29,344 nt of DNA from assembly GCA_910580075.1 (NCBI GenBank), contig CAJTVR010000055.1:1-29344 (forward strand), written 5' to 3'. This DNA comes from an uncultured Eubacterium sp. GTDB taxonomy: Bacteria > Bacillota > Clostridia > Lachnospirales > Lachnospiraceae. Under the pieces are notes generated by a model. That model made no database searches. It saw only the letters and a list, made by a program, of their open reading frames with translations, and was not told the DNA's origin. Below are positions 22,216-29,344 of the stretch, piece by piece; the stretch's first letter is position 1, and each line of letters opens with the position of its first letter. Position numbers and translations under genes: made by a program.

Positions 22216-23145
22216 TTACCTGTTAAGTTTTTCGATACTAAGATTCATATTAATCCTTACATGATCTATAGAAGAATCCCATTCAAAAAACAGCGAAGAT
22301 GCGTCTGATGCTTCCATCATAAAATACCTGGATATTACAAGTATTTCATTCTTCTTTGCAGCCTCTGCGCATGCGGCATATACCGGCTGCCCATATCCGT
22401 TTATATTTGGCGTAACTTTTATAAAGCCCGTTTTTTTTGCTATTGTGGATATATAATAATAAATGGCATAATACCCCCGGGTCAGTGTAACGGAGCGGTT
22501 TCTGCCTGGCGTTATATTCTGGGTTATATCTGATATGTCAGTTTTAAGCGGCAGCCTGCCTCGTTTTGGCATAGTCATGCCCTGACATAAAAACGATGCT
22601 ATGACACTGTTTTGTACATAACCCGGAGGGCCTGGAGGGCCGCATGCACCTGGTTCTCCCCTTGGACCCTGCGGGCCTGTGACCCCTTGCGGACCCTGCG
22701 GGCCTGTGACCCCCTGCGGGCCTGGCAGTCCGCATTCGCCCGGACATCCTGGAGGGCCCTGCGCTCCCCTTGGACCCTGCGGGCCCGGCTCTCCGCGTTC
22801 ACCCGGACATCCCGCAGGCCCCTGCTCTCCCCTTGGGCCTCTCGGGCCTGGCATACAGCAGCACATATCACATATCTGCCGCTGCGCAGCACATGTATCC
22901 TTAGGAACATTATTTTGACAGGCATTATTATTGCAGTCCGGGCCACAGTCCTGGCCGCTATTTTGATTATAATCCTGGTTATAATCCTGGTTACAATTTT
23001 GTTTGTTATCATTTTGGCCGTTATTCTGATTCATGCTTTGGTTCATATTCTGATTCATACTCTGACTGCAGTTTCTGTAATAATTCCTGCCCCCGCCGAA
23101 CAGATTTGGTGGGCGGAACATCTGGTTTACATTAAAATTATTCAA
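22216..23145 (-). CDS. Collagen-like protein with Asn/Gln-rich head and jelly-roll-like tail
   Basis: A 309-aa protein. The head (about 25-80) is an Asn/Gln/Asp/Cys repeat region (MNQNMNQSMNQNNGQND, CNQDYNQDYNQNSGQDC), then a Cys cluster (CDMCCCMPG), about 30 Gly-X-Y triplets (GPRGEQGPAGCPGERGEPGP...), and a C-terminal 120-residue domain (GRNRSVTLTRGYYAIYYYIS, KTGFIKVTPNINGYGQPVY, DHVRINMNLSIEKLNR) resembling the TNF/C1q-like trimerisation tail of spore collagen proteins. The start is TTG at 23,145: GAGGTGG lies six bases upstream, whereas the ATG at 23,160 overlaps that site. First gene of an operon with the glycosyltransferase. Few Thr in its triplets, so it may be a structural partner rather than the main glycan carrier. 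Confidence 0.87.
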   Translation of the reverse strand: MNNFNVNQMFRPPNLFGGGRNYYRNCSQSMNQNMNQSMNQNNGQNDNKQNCNQDYNQDYNQNSGQDCGPDCNNNACQNNVPKDTCAAQRQICDMCCCMPGPRGPRGEQGPAGCPGERGEPGPQGPRGAQGPPGCPGECGLPGPQGVTGPQGPQGVTGPQGPRGEPGACGPPGPPGYVQNSVIASFLCQGMTMPKRGRLPLKTDISDITQNITPGRNRSVTLTRGYYAIYYYISTIAKKTGFIKVTPNINGYGQPVYAACAEAAKKNEILVISRYFMMEASDASSLFFEWDSSIDHVRINMNLSIEKLNR

Positions 23146-23601
23146 TTGAAGCCACCTCATTTATATTTCATTACGAAGACAATCATACAATTTTTCATAT
23201 AAACAATATGCATGATCATTTATTTTCATAATAAAATTATATGCATGATGCTCAGATTTGATTATCAGCATACTTACCGGCTGGTGAACCAGATAAATCC
23301 AGACCGTCCTGCTCCCGATATCAGATAAGACAGGGATCTTATGCCGGGCGGCAGCTTTCCATGTATCATGCCCGCTGACGGAATGATGATAAGGGTAACA
23401 GGCGAAATCACAAACCCATACATATTGCGGACATACCCTGCCGACCTGAAAATGAATATTTTGTATAGTCTATTCCGTCAGGAAAGTTATTGTGGTATCA
23501 TGGAGCCAGTGACAAATCGAAATTTTGAGGCAGCTATTTCATTAATAAACACAGAATAGACACAGAAATATGGTATAAGTGAGTTGATTGAAAGGAGCTT
23601 G
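23146..23601. other. 456-bp intergenic region between divergent genes
   Basis: Holds the direct repeat ATATGCATGAT at 23,206-23,216 and 23,239-23,249 (33 bp apart) in an AT-rich stretch upstream of the collagen-like operon; both copies place CATAT on the minus strand, where a sporulation -10 could lie. On the plus strand TAAA (23,294) and CCCGATAT (23,314-23,321), 16 bases apart, weakly resemble a sigma-28 promoter. The rest shows no convincing gene. Confidence 0.45.
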
Positions 23602-24075
23602 ATGAATATGAAAAAAGTGATTTTATCTTGTTTTAGTTTTCTATTTGTTGTAATGCTTGTTGGATGCAATAATACTATTGTTGATCAGGAAACATCTTCT
23701 ATTGAAAAAAGAGAAATAATACAAACAGCAGATAAAGAAAAAAGTAATAATGCAAATGTAACAGAATCAGATATAGGTGATTTGCTGTATAGAGAGTATC
23801 AATCAGGAGAAAATTTTTTTGCAGGAGTAGCACTTATTAAAAAATCGGATGTTTTAAGTTTGGTTAGCAGTCCTGTTAAGATAATGGTTTTGTATAATGG
23901 CAAGCTGGTTAATGAAATTGATTTTACAAATGCTGACATGGCAATAGAAATATCTGAGGATGGAAATTATTGTTTTTTGGCAGCAGATGAACAAAATGAG
24001 ATTACAGATATTACAAGCATGGCTACAGGCGAAGCGGTTATTTCAGAGGGGAGCGAAGTTATTCCACTAAATTGA
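23602..24075 (+). CDS. Small secreted lipoprotein
   Basis: A 157-aa protein beginning MNMKKVILSCFSFLFVVMLV followed by GC: a basic n-region, hydrophobic core and lipobox (LVGC), so it should be lipidated by Lgt and cleaved by Lsp at the Cys, then anchored outside the membrane. The mature part starts with a polar Ser/Thr/Lys/Glu linker and has a beta-like domain (LYREYQSGENFFAGVALIKK, SPVKIMVLYNGKLVNEIDFT, EDGNYCFLAADEQNE). AAAGGAG lies four bases before 23,602 (ten before the ATG at 23,608; either could be used). The gene is more AT-rich than its surroundings, which suggests recent acquisition. Function unknown; a strong terminator follows. Confidence 0.85.
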   Translation: MNMKKVILSCFSFLFVVMLVGCNNTIVDQETSSIEKREIIQTADKEKSNNANVTESDIGDLLYREYQSGENFFAGVALIKKSDVLSLVSSPVKIMVLYNGKLVNEIDFTNADMAIEISEDGNYCFLAADEQNEITDITSMATGEAVISEGSEVIPLN

Positions 24076-24151
24076 TAAATACTTTCTGTTTTGTAGAGAA
24101 ATAAAAATTCCCGTTTATCAAGCCACGTTATCAGCTAAATACTGCCAGCAC

Positions 24152-24199
24152 AAAACCGCTGTTACATGGAAACATACACAACCATGCAACAGCGGTTTT
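24152..24199. terminator. Bidirectional terminator between the lipoprotein and the 24,201 ORF
   Basis: AAAACCGCTGTTACATGG and CCATGCAACAGCGGTTTT pair over 18 positions with one mismatch; T-tracts follow on both strands (TTTTCTTATTT on the plus side). Confidence 0.9.
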
Positions 24200-24200
24200 C

Positions 24201-24371
24201 TTATTTCCGTTTCTTTCTCTGGCTGACATAACTTTTAAAGAATTTCGATTTTTCAAGGATATGTACAAGCTGCCGGAACTCTGTATCAGACAGCTTGTTA
24301 TAATTGATACCCAGCCGCTTACAGTAAAGCGCAGCCTGTTTTTCAAGAGAACTTCCCTTGAAATCGCTCAT
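24201..24371 (-). CDS. Small basic protein encoded directly after the histidine kinase
   Basis: A 56-aa protein: MSDFKGSSLEKQAALYCKRL, then GINYNKLSDTEFRQLVHILE and a very basic tail (KSKFFKSYVSQRKKRK). Its ATG is one base past the kinase stop (TGAGATG), so it is translationally coupled, and the operon terminator follows. The earlier start at 24,386 would lie inside the kinase. Two predicted helices, no signal peptide, no membrane segment. It is not like AgrD (no amphipathic head with cyclised Cys region). Function unknown; by position it could tune the two-component system. Confidence 0.65.
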   Translation of the reverse strand: MSDFKGSSLEKQAALYCKRLGINYNKLSDTEFRQLVHILEKSKFFKSYVSQRKKRK

Positions 24372-24372
24372 C

Positions 24373-25820
24373 TCACTTGTCCTCACATTCGTTTTTCATC
24401 ATCACAGACAGGATAAATACCCTGCCATTTGTTTTAAAATCCATAGTTCCCTGATACTTTTTTGCCGTATTTTTGATATTGAAAAGCCCCATTCCATGAT
24501 TTTCCTTATCCGCCTTATCCGTCACTGGGAATTCGTTCTGCGGTTTTCTCAAGATTCTTCCGTCAAAGCTGTTCTCCACTTTCAGGAAAAACAGCTCCCT
24601 CTTTTGAAAAGAACTGATGCGGATAAAGACTTTTTCAGCCGGCTCTTTTTCGTTCAGTTTCCGGCATGCCTCTATTGCATTATCCAGCGCATTCCCCAGA
24701 ATAATGCCGATATCATAACTCTGGATATACAGTTTTGCGGGAAACTGCAGCCTTTCTGCATCCATATGCAGGTCCGGCATCGTGCGCACGATTTCATGGT
24801 ATTTCATATTCAGCAGGGTATCTGCAGCCGTATTGCCTGTCCTGTAACGGAATTCCAGCCTGTCCATCGTCTGGTTCAGTTCCTCCAGATAGTCCTGCAG
24901 TCCTTCATCCTTTTCGATGCAAGCTGCATAATGACAGAGACAGTATTTTTCATATCGTGTTTCATTCCCCGTATTCCGGAATAGACACGTTCCCTCTCCT
25001 CCATATGCTGCTGCAGGCTGCAGACCTGATTTTCCAGGATCATCCGGCTGCTCTTTTCCCTGCTCCGGTAAATCATGTCCTGAAAGAGTTTTACCCCGGA
25101 CAGAACAGACAAAAAGGATAATAAAATAACTACTGTCACCATAATAATCAGTGACGGATATTTGTCATATAGAGTCACAGGCATTCCGTTTTCTATCGTA
25201 ACCAAAACCATACGCAGTAATGTACAGATTAACACTCCTGTCACGCTTGGTATTAAAATAAAAAATAATTCCATCTGATGAATGGCATAATCTTTTTCCC
25301 TGAAACTGTTTGTGATGCTTTTCAGGGACATAAACAGTGTTCCGATAGAAACGATATGCATTGTTACGGGGATTCCATATGAAGTGGCTTTCAGCAGTCC
25401 GACAAAAGTATCAGCGGATTTAAGATATCCTTTTTCAAAACACCATGACCATAAAGAATACAGACAGCTGCCCAGCCAGCAGACATTATATGCCAGAAAA
25501 AAACTGATTTCGCCTGCCACAAGAAACGCAGCCAGAAGAAAAACTTTTATTTTTCCAGCCGCCCTGTAACAGCATACTAAAAGAACCGCCAGAATACACA
25601 CGGTCAATGCCAGTTTTACAAAAATCCTTACACTCCCATAATCTGACGGCAAAACCATGTCCATGCCAAGTTTCAGTACAGCATACAAAACCGCTGGCAG
25701 TACCCCGGCATAGCGGCTTCGCACCCGTCCTTCCAGAAAACTCCCATAAAAATTCTGCAGACAGTATCCCTGAAAAATGGCAGAAACTATTTTCAGCAGA
25801 CCGTTCACCGTTTCATACAA
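24373..25820 (-). pseudogene. GHKL-family sensor histidine kinase (AgrC-like), split by a frameshift
   Basis: The first part (25,820 to 24,876) has about six membrane segments (for example ALTVCILAVLLVCCYRAAG, IKVFLLAAFLVAGEISFFLA, IIMVTVVILLSFLSVLSG), a coiled-coil linker and the phospho-acceptor region GIRGMKHDMKNTVSVIMQLA. The frame then shifts near 24,918: the shifted frame continues as KDEGLQDYLEELNQTMDRLE and leads into the ATPase domain with the N box LGNALDNAIEACRKL and G box HGMGLFNIKNTAKKY, ending at 24,373. Restoring one base would give a 480-aa kinase of normal layout. As read it cannot phosphorylate its partner, unless the shift is a sequencing error, phase variation or programmed. 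It overlaps the response regulator end by 8 nt. Confidence 0.88.
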
Positions 25821-26529
25821 AAGACACCCCTCCGTTCTGCAGATACCACATATACGCCTTTACAAAACCGCTGTGCTTCTTCTTTGTCAGACAGACCTGT
25901 TCACCGCTGGAAAGGACGATGCTGTCACTGTCATATCCAGCAATATGCGCCATATTTACCAGATATCCCCTGTGACAGCGGTAAAAGCCGTCCCCAAGCT
26001 GAATTTCGAAATCCTCCATCGTGACATAAGACTCTATGATATCCTCCATGTCCGTGGTATGGATTTCCACTTTCTTTCCCCGGCTCTCAATATAGAGGAT
26101 GCTGTTCAGACTGAGTGCGTACCCCCGTTTCTTTGTCTTTATAAATATCCTGCGCTCCTTCTGGCTCTGCCTTTTTTCGGCTTCCTTAACCGCCCTGCAA
26201 AGCACCTGCGTAAATTTCTGCTCCGTTACCGGCTTTAACAGATAGTGGAATGGAGACACATCAAAAGCATCAAACACATACTCTTTGATTCCTGTCAGAA
26301 AAATAATCACCGCATCCGTATCAGACTGGCGGATGATCTCCGCTGCCTCAATGCCGTTCATGCCTTCCATCTGTATGTCAAGGAACATAATATCAAAACC
26401 GGTTCCCGCAGCAAGAAGCTCTTCCCCCGCAGCAAAATCACTAATCTGAAAGTCCGGCTCCTGTTTTTTAATGAAGCCGTGTATCTGACGCCGGATGATT
26501 TCTTCATCATCGACTACTGCTATTTTCAA
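25813..26529 (-). CDS. LytTR-family response regulator
   Basis: A 238-aa AgrA/LytR-type regulator. Receiver domain: acidic pocket VVDDEE at 5-10, phospho-acceptor D51 in FDIMFLDIQMEGMNG, and switch Lys99 in YLLKPV. LytTR DNA-binding domain (about 135-232): RIFIKTKKRGYALSLNSILY, IESRGKKVEIHT, FYRCHRGYLVNMAHI and KKKHSGFVKAYM. The start is TTG at 26,529, with GGGGTG upstream. It precedes and overlaps the histidine kinase, so they form a two-component system; the stimulus is unknown and no agrB/agrD-like gene is nearby. Its promoter is sigma-28-like, unusual for such a system. Confidence 0.93.
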   Translation of the reverse strand: MKIAVVDDEEIIRRQIHGFIKKQEPDFQISDFAAGEELLAAGTGFDIMFLDIQMEGMNGIEAAEIIRQSDTDAVIIFLTGIKEYVFDAFDVSPFHYLLKPVTEQKFTQVLCRAVKEAEKRQSQKERRIFIKTKKRGYALSLNSILYIESRGKKVEIHTTDMEDIIESYVTMEDFEIQLGDGFYRCHRGYLVNMAHIAGYDSDSIVLSSGEQVCLTKKKHSGFVKAYMWYLQNGGVSFV

Positions 26530-26570
26530 AATTCATCACCCCGGTTTCTGTTATATTCCGGCTGCTTTAT

Positions 26571-26597
26571 TTATCGGCAGATTTTCTGTTATTTTAA
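26571..26597 (-). promoter_or_regulatory. Sigma-28/SigD-like promoter of the LytTR/kinase operon
   Basis: Minus strand TTAAA (26,597-26,593), 14 bases, GCCGATAA (26,578-26,571): a perfect -10 and a -35 with one mismatch to CTAAA. Upstream flank GCCTTTCGTTCCCTGTA matches that of the promoter at 19,165. Confidence 0.7.
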
Positions 26598-26678
26598 ATA
26601 CAGGGAACGAAAGGCATGTGAAATGGAGTAAAAAGCATCATCCGGTATCTGGCAGCCTGTAAATGGATGCTGCAAAAA

Positions 26679-26723
26679 GCCGCTCCCACTGCCTTCAGAC
26701 GATCCGTCAGCAGTGAGAGCGGC
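26679..26723 (-). terminator. Terminator of the sugar kinase operon
   Basis: GCCGCTCCCACTGC pairs with GCAGTGAGAGCGGC (one mismatch); on the minus strand it is followed by TTTTTGC. Confidence 0.88.
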
Positions 26724-26778
26724 CTCAAGCCTTTTTACCAGCTCCCTGAGCACAGTCTGCCGTATGCCGCAGTCTTTA

Positions 26779-28335
26779 TTACATATGCTCTATGGTCTGT
26801 TTTAAGTTTTTCAGATCCTGGTCTAAATGCCTGTACATGTCCACATAATATGGATACAGCTGATCATATACCTTCGCCCATGCATCGTCTGGCTGGATGA
26901 TTTCCTTTACCTTTACAATACGTTCGGCTGCTTTTGGCAGGTCCGGAAATACGCCTGCTTTATGCCCGGCGATCAGCGCATCTCCTACAGGCACATCTCC
27001 AGAGTGTTCATCCAGAACATAGACCGGGATTTTGAGCATGGAAGCCTTAATCATTGACCAGGTTCTGCTCTTTGCCCCGCCGCCGCAGATACGAAGGATA
27101 TCTGCTTTTCCTCCTGCCTGTCTGACTGTTTCCATAACATGGCGGAGTGCATATGCGGTTCCTTCAAACACAGAACGCACTAATTCGCTTCGCTGCATAT
27201 CCATGCCCATGCCTATAAACATCCCTCTTGCATAGTCATTCCACAACGGGGCGCGTTCTCCAAGCAGATACGGGAAAAAGAACAGTCCGTTTGCCCCCGG
27301 TGCCGCCTCCAGAGCTATTTCATTCAGATATGCAAATACATCCTTATTATGGCTGTCTGCATAATCCCATTCTGAGACTCCCATTGTTTCAATAAACCAT
27401 CTTAATGCAGATCCGCTGTTCAGGAGCGGTGCATCAAATATCCACGGCATGCCGTCAACCGGACATGGTCTTGTTACCACCGGGATATCCGGAGCGCTCT
27501 TTGTATCACTTCCTACAAATATCAGAGAAGTTGTCCCGGAAGATTCACCAGCATCTCCCAAACGCCCCATACCGGTTGCAAACATAGATGCCATTGCGTC
27601 TGAGCACCCGGCTAATACAGGGATTCCAGACGGCAGTCCCGTTTGTGCTGCTGCTTCCTTTGTTACCGTACCTATGATCTCATCGACTGCCTTCAGCGGC
27701 GGAAACATCTTATGCAGATCTGCACCAATGACGCTTCCAATCTCATCAGACCAGTCCATGGTGCTGACATCCATGCATTGTGTCCTGGAAGCCTGATCGA
27801 TATCTGTTGTCATAACACCGGTCAGTTTATAGCTGATAAAAGAACTTGCCTGCATAAAATATGCTGTTTGAGCAAATAATTCCGGTTCGTTCTTTTTAAA
27901 CCATAGTATTTTGTTCGGAAGAAATGACACTGCAGGCTGTCCGCCCACCATACTGATAAAGCGTTCACGTCCGATCTCATTTAAGATATACTCCAGCTCT
28001 GCACCAGACCGGCTGTCCTGATAGGTGATAGCTTCCCTGAGCGGATTGCCGCCTGCATCTACCGGCAGCAGGGTTACTGTGTGTGAACTGACACAGATAC
28101 CTCTGATCCTGCTCACGGCCTCGGGACCTGCCTGCTCACATATCGTTTTTATAATATAGGCAGCATTCGACCACCATTCCACTGCATCCTGTTCCTGCAT
28201 ATTCGGCCCTGGATGTAAAAATCTGCTGGGAAGGCTTGCTTCTGCTGCAATACTTCCATCTTCTCCCAGAATCACTGCTTTTATATTAGTCGTACCGCAG
28301 TCCATTCCTAATAAATAATGTTCTATTTTTCCCAT
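26779..28335 (-). CDS. FGGY-family carbohydrate kinase
   Basis: A 518-aa kinase of the FGGY fold. First ATPase lobe: LLGMDCGTTNIKAVIL with DCGTT at 12-16, then MQEQDAVEWWSNAAYIIKTI, ICVSSHTVTLLPVD and AITYQDSRSGAEL. Second lobe: PVLAGCSDAMASMFATG with the catalytic Asp, AGESSGTTSLIFVG, LLGERAPLWNDYARGMFIGM and RICGGGAKSRTWSMIKASML (adenine-binding GGGAKS). Start at 28,335 follows an AAGGAATCTGG site. It is co-transcribed 20 nt behind a class II aldolase, a pairing found in ketopentose/deoxysugar routes such as L-fucose, L-rhamnose or L-ribulose use: the kinase phosphorylates a ketose, the aldolase splits or epimerises it. The exact sugar cannot be read from sequence, and no isomerase or permease lies inside the window. 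Confidence 0.93.
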   Translation of the reverse strand: MGKIEHYLLGMDCGTTNIKAVILGEDGSIAAEASLPSRFLHPGPNMQEQDAVEWWSNAAYIIKTICEQAGPEAVSRIRGICVSSHTVTLLPVDAGGNPLREAITYQDSRSGAELEYILNEIGRERFISMVGGQPAVSFLPNKILWFKKNEPELFAQTAYFMQASSFISYKLTGVMTTDIDQASRTQCMDVSTMDWSDEIGSVIGADLHKMFPPLKAVDEIIGTVTKEAAAQTGLPSGIPVLAGCSDAMASMFATGMGRLGDAGESSGTTSLIFVGSDTKSAPDIPVVTRPCPVDGMPWIFDAPLLNSGSALRWFIETMGVSEWDYADSHNKDVFAYLNEIALEAAPGANGLFFFPYLLGERAPLWNDYARGMFIGMGMDMQRSELVRSVFEGTAYALRHVMETVRQAGGKADILRICGGGAKSRTWSMIKASMLKIPVYVLDEHSGDVPVGDALIAGHKAGVFPDLPKAAERIVKVKEIIQPDDAWAKVYDQLYPYYVDMYRHLDQDLKNLKQTIEHM

Positions 28336-28355
28336 ATTCCAGATTCCTTATGCTT

Positions 28356-29000
28356 TTAAACCGCCTGATCTGCTGCGATCAGCTCCTTCATCTTACGTAC
28401 GCCTTCTTCCGGCATTGGTTCATAAGTACCAAGTATTTTAGCATAAAATGTTGTAACTGCCATTTCTTCTGTATATTCTGTAGCTGCCATTGCTGCCTTC
28501 ATGCTCTTGCCGCAGCAGAACATTCCATGGTTTTTGATCAGAACTGCTGTGCCATCTTCTCCGAGTGCTTCTACTACCTTATCTGCAACCTCATCGCTTC
28601 CCGGCATTGTAAATGGAACGATTCTGACAGGAACAAATTCACACTGAGGAGGTGTAATCGGTTTTAATTGCGCATCATCTCCCATTGCCATAATGGTAGC
28701 GAACATCGCATGTGTATGTACAGTAGCCTTTACATCTGGTCTTGCACGCATAACTGCCATATGCATTGGCACTTCTGACGACGGCTTATACGGCCCGTCC
28801 AGCCATTTACCATTCAGATCAACAATCGCAATATCTTCTGCCTTCATTCCCTTATAAGGAATCCCGCTCGGTGTGATCGCTGCTACATCGTCTGTATCGT
28901 CTCTCATGGCAATATTTCCAGATGTACCTTTGATCAGCCCTTTGTCTACTGCGTCTAAAATTGCATCCAGTACCTGTTTTCTGATTTTTTCATACTTCAT
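28356..29000 (-). CDS. Class II aldolase / L-ribulose-5-phosphate 4-epimerase family protein
   Basis: A 214-aa protein of the AraD/FucA family. Conserved: LIKGTSGNIAMR (phosphate-binding), AITPSGIPYKGM, KPSSEVPMHMAVMRARPDV with the catalytic acid Glu76, VHTHAMFATIMA with zinc ligands His95 and His97, and LIKNHGMFCCGK with the third His at 158. It would cleave a ketose 1-phosphate such as fuculose-1-P to dihydroxyacetone phosphate and an aldehyde, or epimerise ribulose-5-P. The ATG at 29,000 has AGGAG eight bases upstream and matches family starts; the open frame upstream to 29,153 is leader. First gene of the operon. Confidence 0.93.
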   Translation of the reverse strand: MKYEKIRKQVLDAILDAVDKGLIKGTSGNIAMRDDTDDVAAITPSGIPYKGMKAEDIAIVDLNGKWLDGPYKPSSEVPMHMAVMRARPDVKATVHTHAMFATIMAMGDDAQLKPITPPQCEFVPVRIVPFTMPGSDEVADKVVEALGEDGTAVLIKNHGMFCCGKSMKAAMAATEYTEEMAVTTFYAKILGTYEPMPEEGVRKMKELIAADQAV

Positions 29001-29061
29001 AGTTTTTCTCCTTTTCTTATACAGATATTTTGTTCGGCTTGTCTTTGAACTTTCTAAACTT

Positions 29062-29090
29062 ATTATAAAAAATAGAACACTCTGTATCAA
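29062..29090 (-). promoter_or_regulatory. Promoter of the aldolase-kinase operon
   Basis: Minus strand TTGATA (29,090-29,085), 17 bases, TATAAT (29,067-29,062), about 60 nt before the start codon. Confidence 0.78.
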
Positions 29091-29225
29091 ATCCATAATT
29101 GCCGTAAGTAAAAGGAAAATAATAATTTGATGCTGTATCTTTTTAACCGGCACTTTTACGCAGGCATCTGATGTATAGCCAAAAAGAACTAAGGAGGCAG
29201 AAAGAAAGAGCCCATGAGATCATCA

Positions 29226-29320
29226 GGCAAAAGGAAAACATTTCTCTGCCTGGCGTCCGGGAAACCTATAAGTTATCCGAACGCCGGGACGGAGAAACTT
29301 TTTCCTTTTTCTGTTCCGCC
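29226..29320 (-). repeat. Dispersed repeat, copy C, folded as a long imperfect hairpin
   Basis: Left arm 29,226-29,261 (GGCAAAAGG...GCGTCCGGG) and right arm 29,277-29,320 (CCGAACGCCGGG...TTCCGCC) pair over about 33 positions with a few mismatches around a loop of about 15 bases. The right arm holds the shared core ACAGAAAAAGGAAAAA (minus strand, 29,314-29,299). It lies about 135 bp upstream of the aldolase promoter; nothing else is seen in the last 250 bases. Confidence 0.7.
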
Positions 29321-29344
29321 TGCAAACAGTAAGAACTTCTAAAT

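Noticed and set aside
23341..23559. 72-aa plus-strand open frame
   Set aside because: No ribosome site, no recognisable composition or motif; it ends just before the true lipoprotein promoter region.
24700..24715. GCCGATAT on the plus strand as another sigma-28 -10
   Set aside because: It is inside the kinase gene on the antisense strand with no TAAA at the right distance and no gene to drive.

Overview
The window looks like chromosomal DNA of an anaerobic, spore-forming, low-to-mid GC Firmicute, most likely Lachnospiraceae/Clostridia. This is an inference from four things: gene style (T-box-controlled threonyl-tRNA synthetase, LytTR/GHKL pair, BclB-type collagen-like spore proteins), strong AGGAGG-type ribosome sites, frequent TTG/GTG starts, and several protein families I associate with Lachnospiraceae. 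Nearly every gene lies on the minus strand. No rRNA, tRNA or CRISPR was seen.

Layout. 1-2.7 kb: debris of mobile and broken genes (group II intron maturase tail, IS110 piece, alpha/beta hydrolase tail) around an intact GNAT-toxin/antitoxin pair. 2.8-6 kb: a LacI-type regulator and an orphan M56 (BlaR1-like) sensor peptidase. 6-7.8 kb: a gene fragment, a Phd/RelE-type toxin-antitoxin pair abutting a truncated IS256 end, and an XRE regulator with membrane segments. 8-10.1 kb: thrS without TGS domain, under a T-box riboswitch. 10.1-11.4 kb: two linked proteins of unknown function. 11.6-15.6 kb: a nitroreductase fragment, a small winged-helix protein, a cupin-like protein, then a wrecked Amadori-compound (fructose-asparagine/fructoselysine) cluster: kinase tail, Dcu-type permease, SIS deglycase tail and a divergent GntR regulator, all deleted or frameshifted. 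16-17.4 kb: an AAA/DUF4143 ATPase. 17.7-19.1 kb: a second pair of unknown proteins. 19.4-23.2 kb: two collagen-like surface proteins flanking a glycosyltransferase, probably a spore-coat/exosporium glycoprotein module. 23.6-26.5 kb: a lipoprotein, a small ORF, a frameshifted GHKL histidine kinase and its LytTR response regulator. 26.8-29 kb: an FGGY sugar kinase with a class II aldolase.

Three signals cut across the genes. (1) Sigma-28/SigD-like promoters (GCCGATA-type -10) lie upstream of the 19,087 unknown pair and of the LytTR/kinase operon; a weaker one lies upstream of the 11,436 pair, hinting that these unknown proteins belong to a motility/flagellar-type regulon. (2) A dispersed element with an invariant 16-nt core occurs three times (about 6.08, 19.28 and 29.30 kb), always in the same orientation and always upstream of a minus-strand transcription unit; one copy is an arm of a long imperfect hairpin. 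(3) Gene decay is unusually dense, with about a dozen truncated or frameshifted genes in 29 kb.
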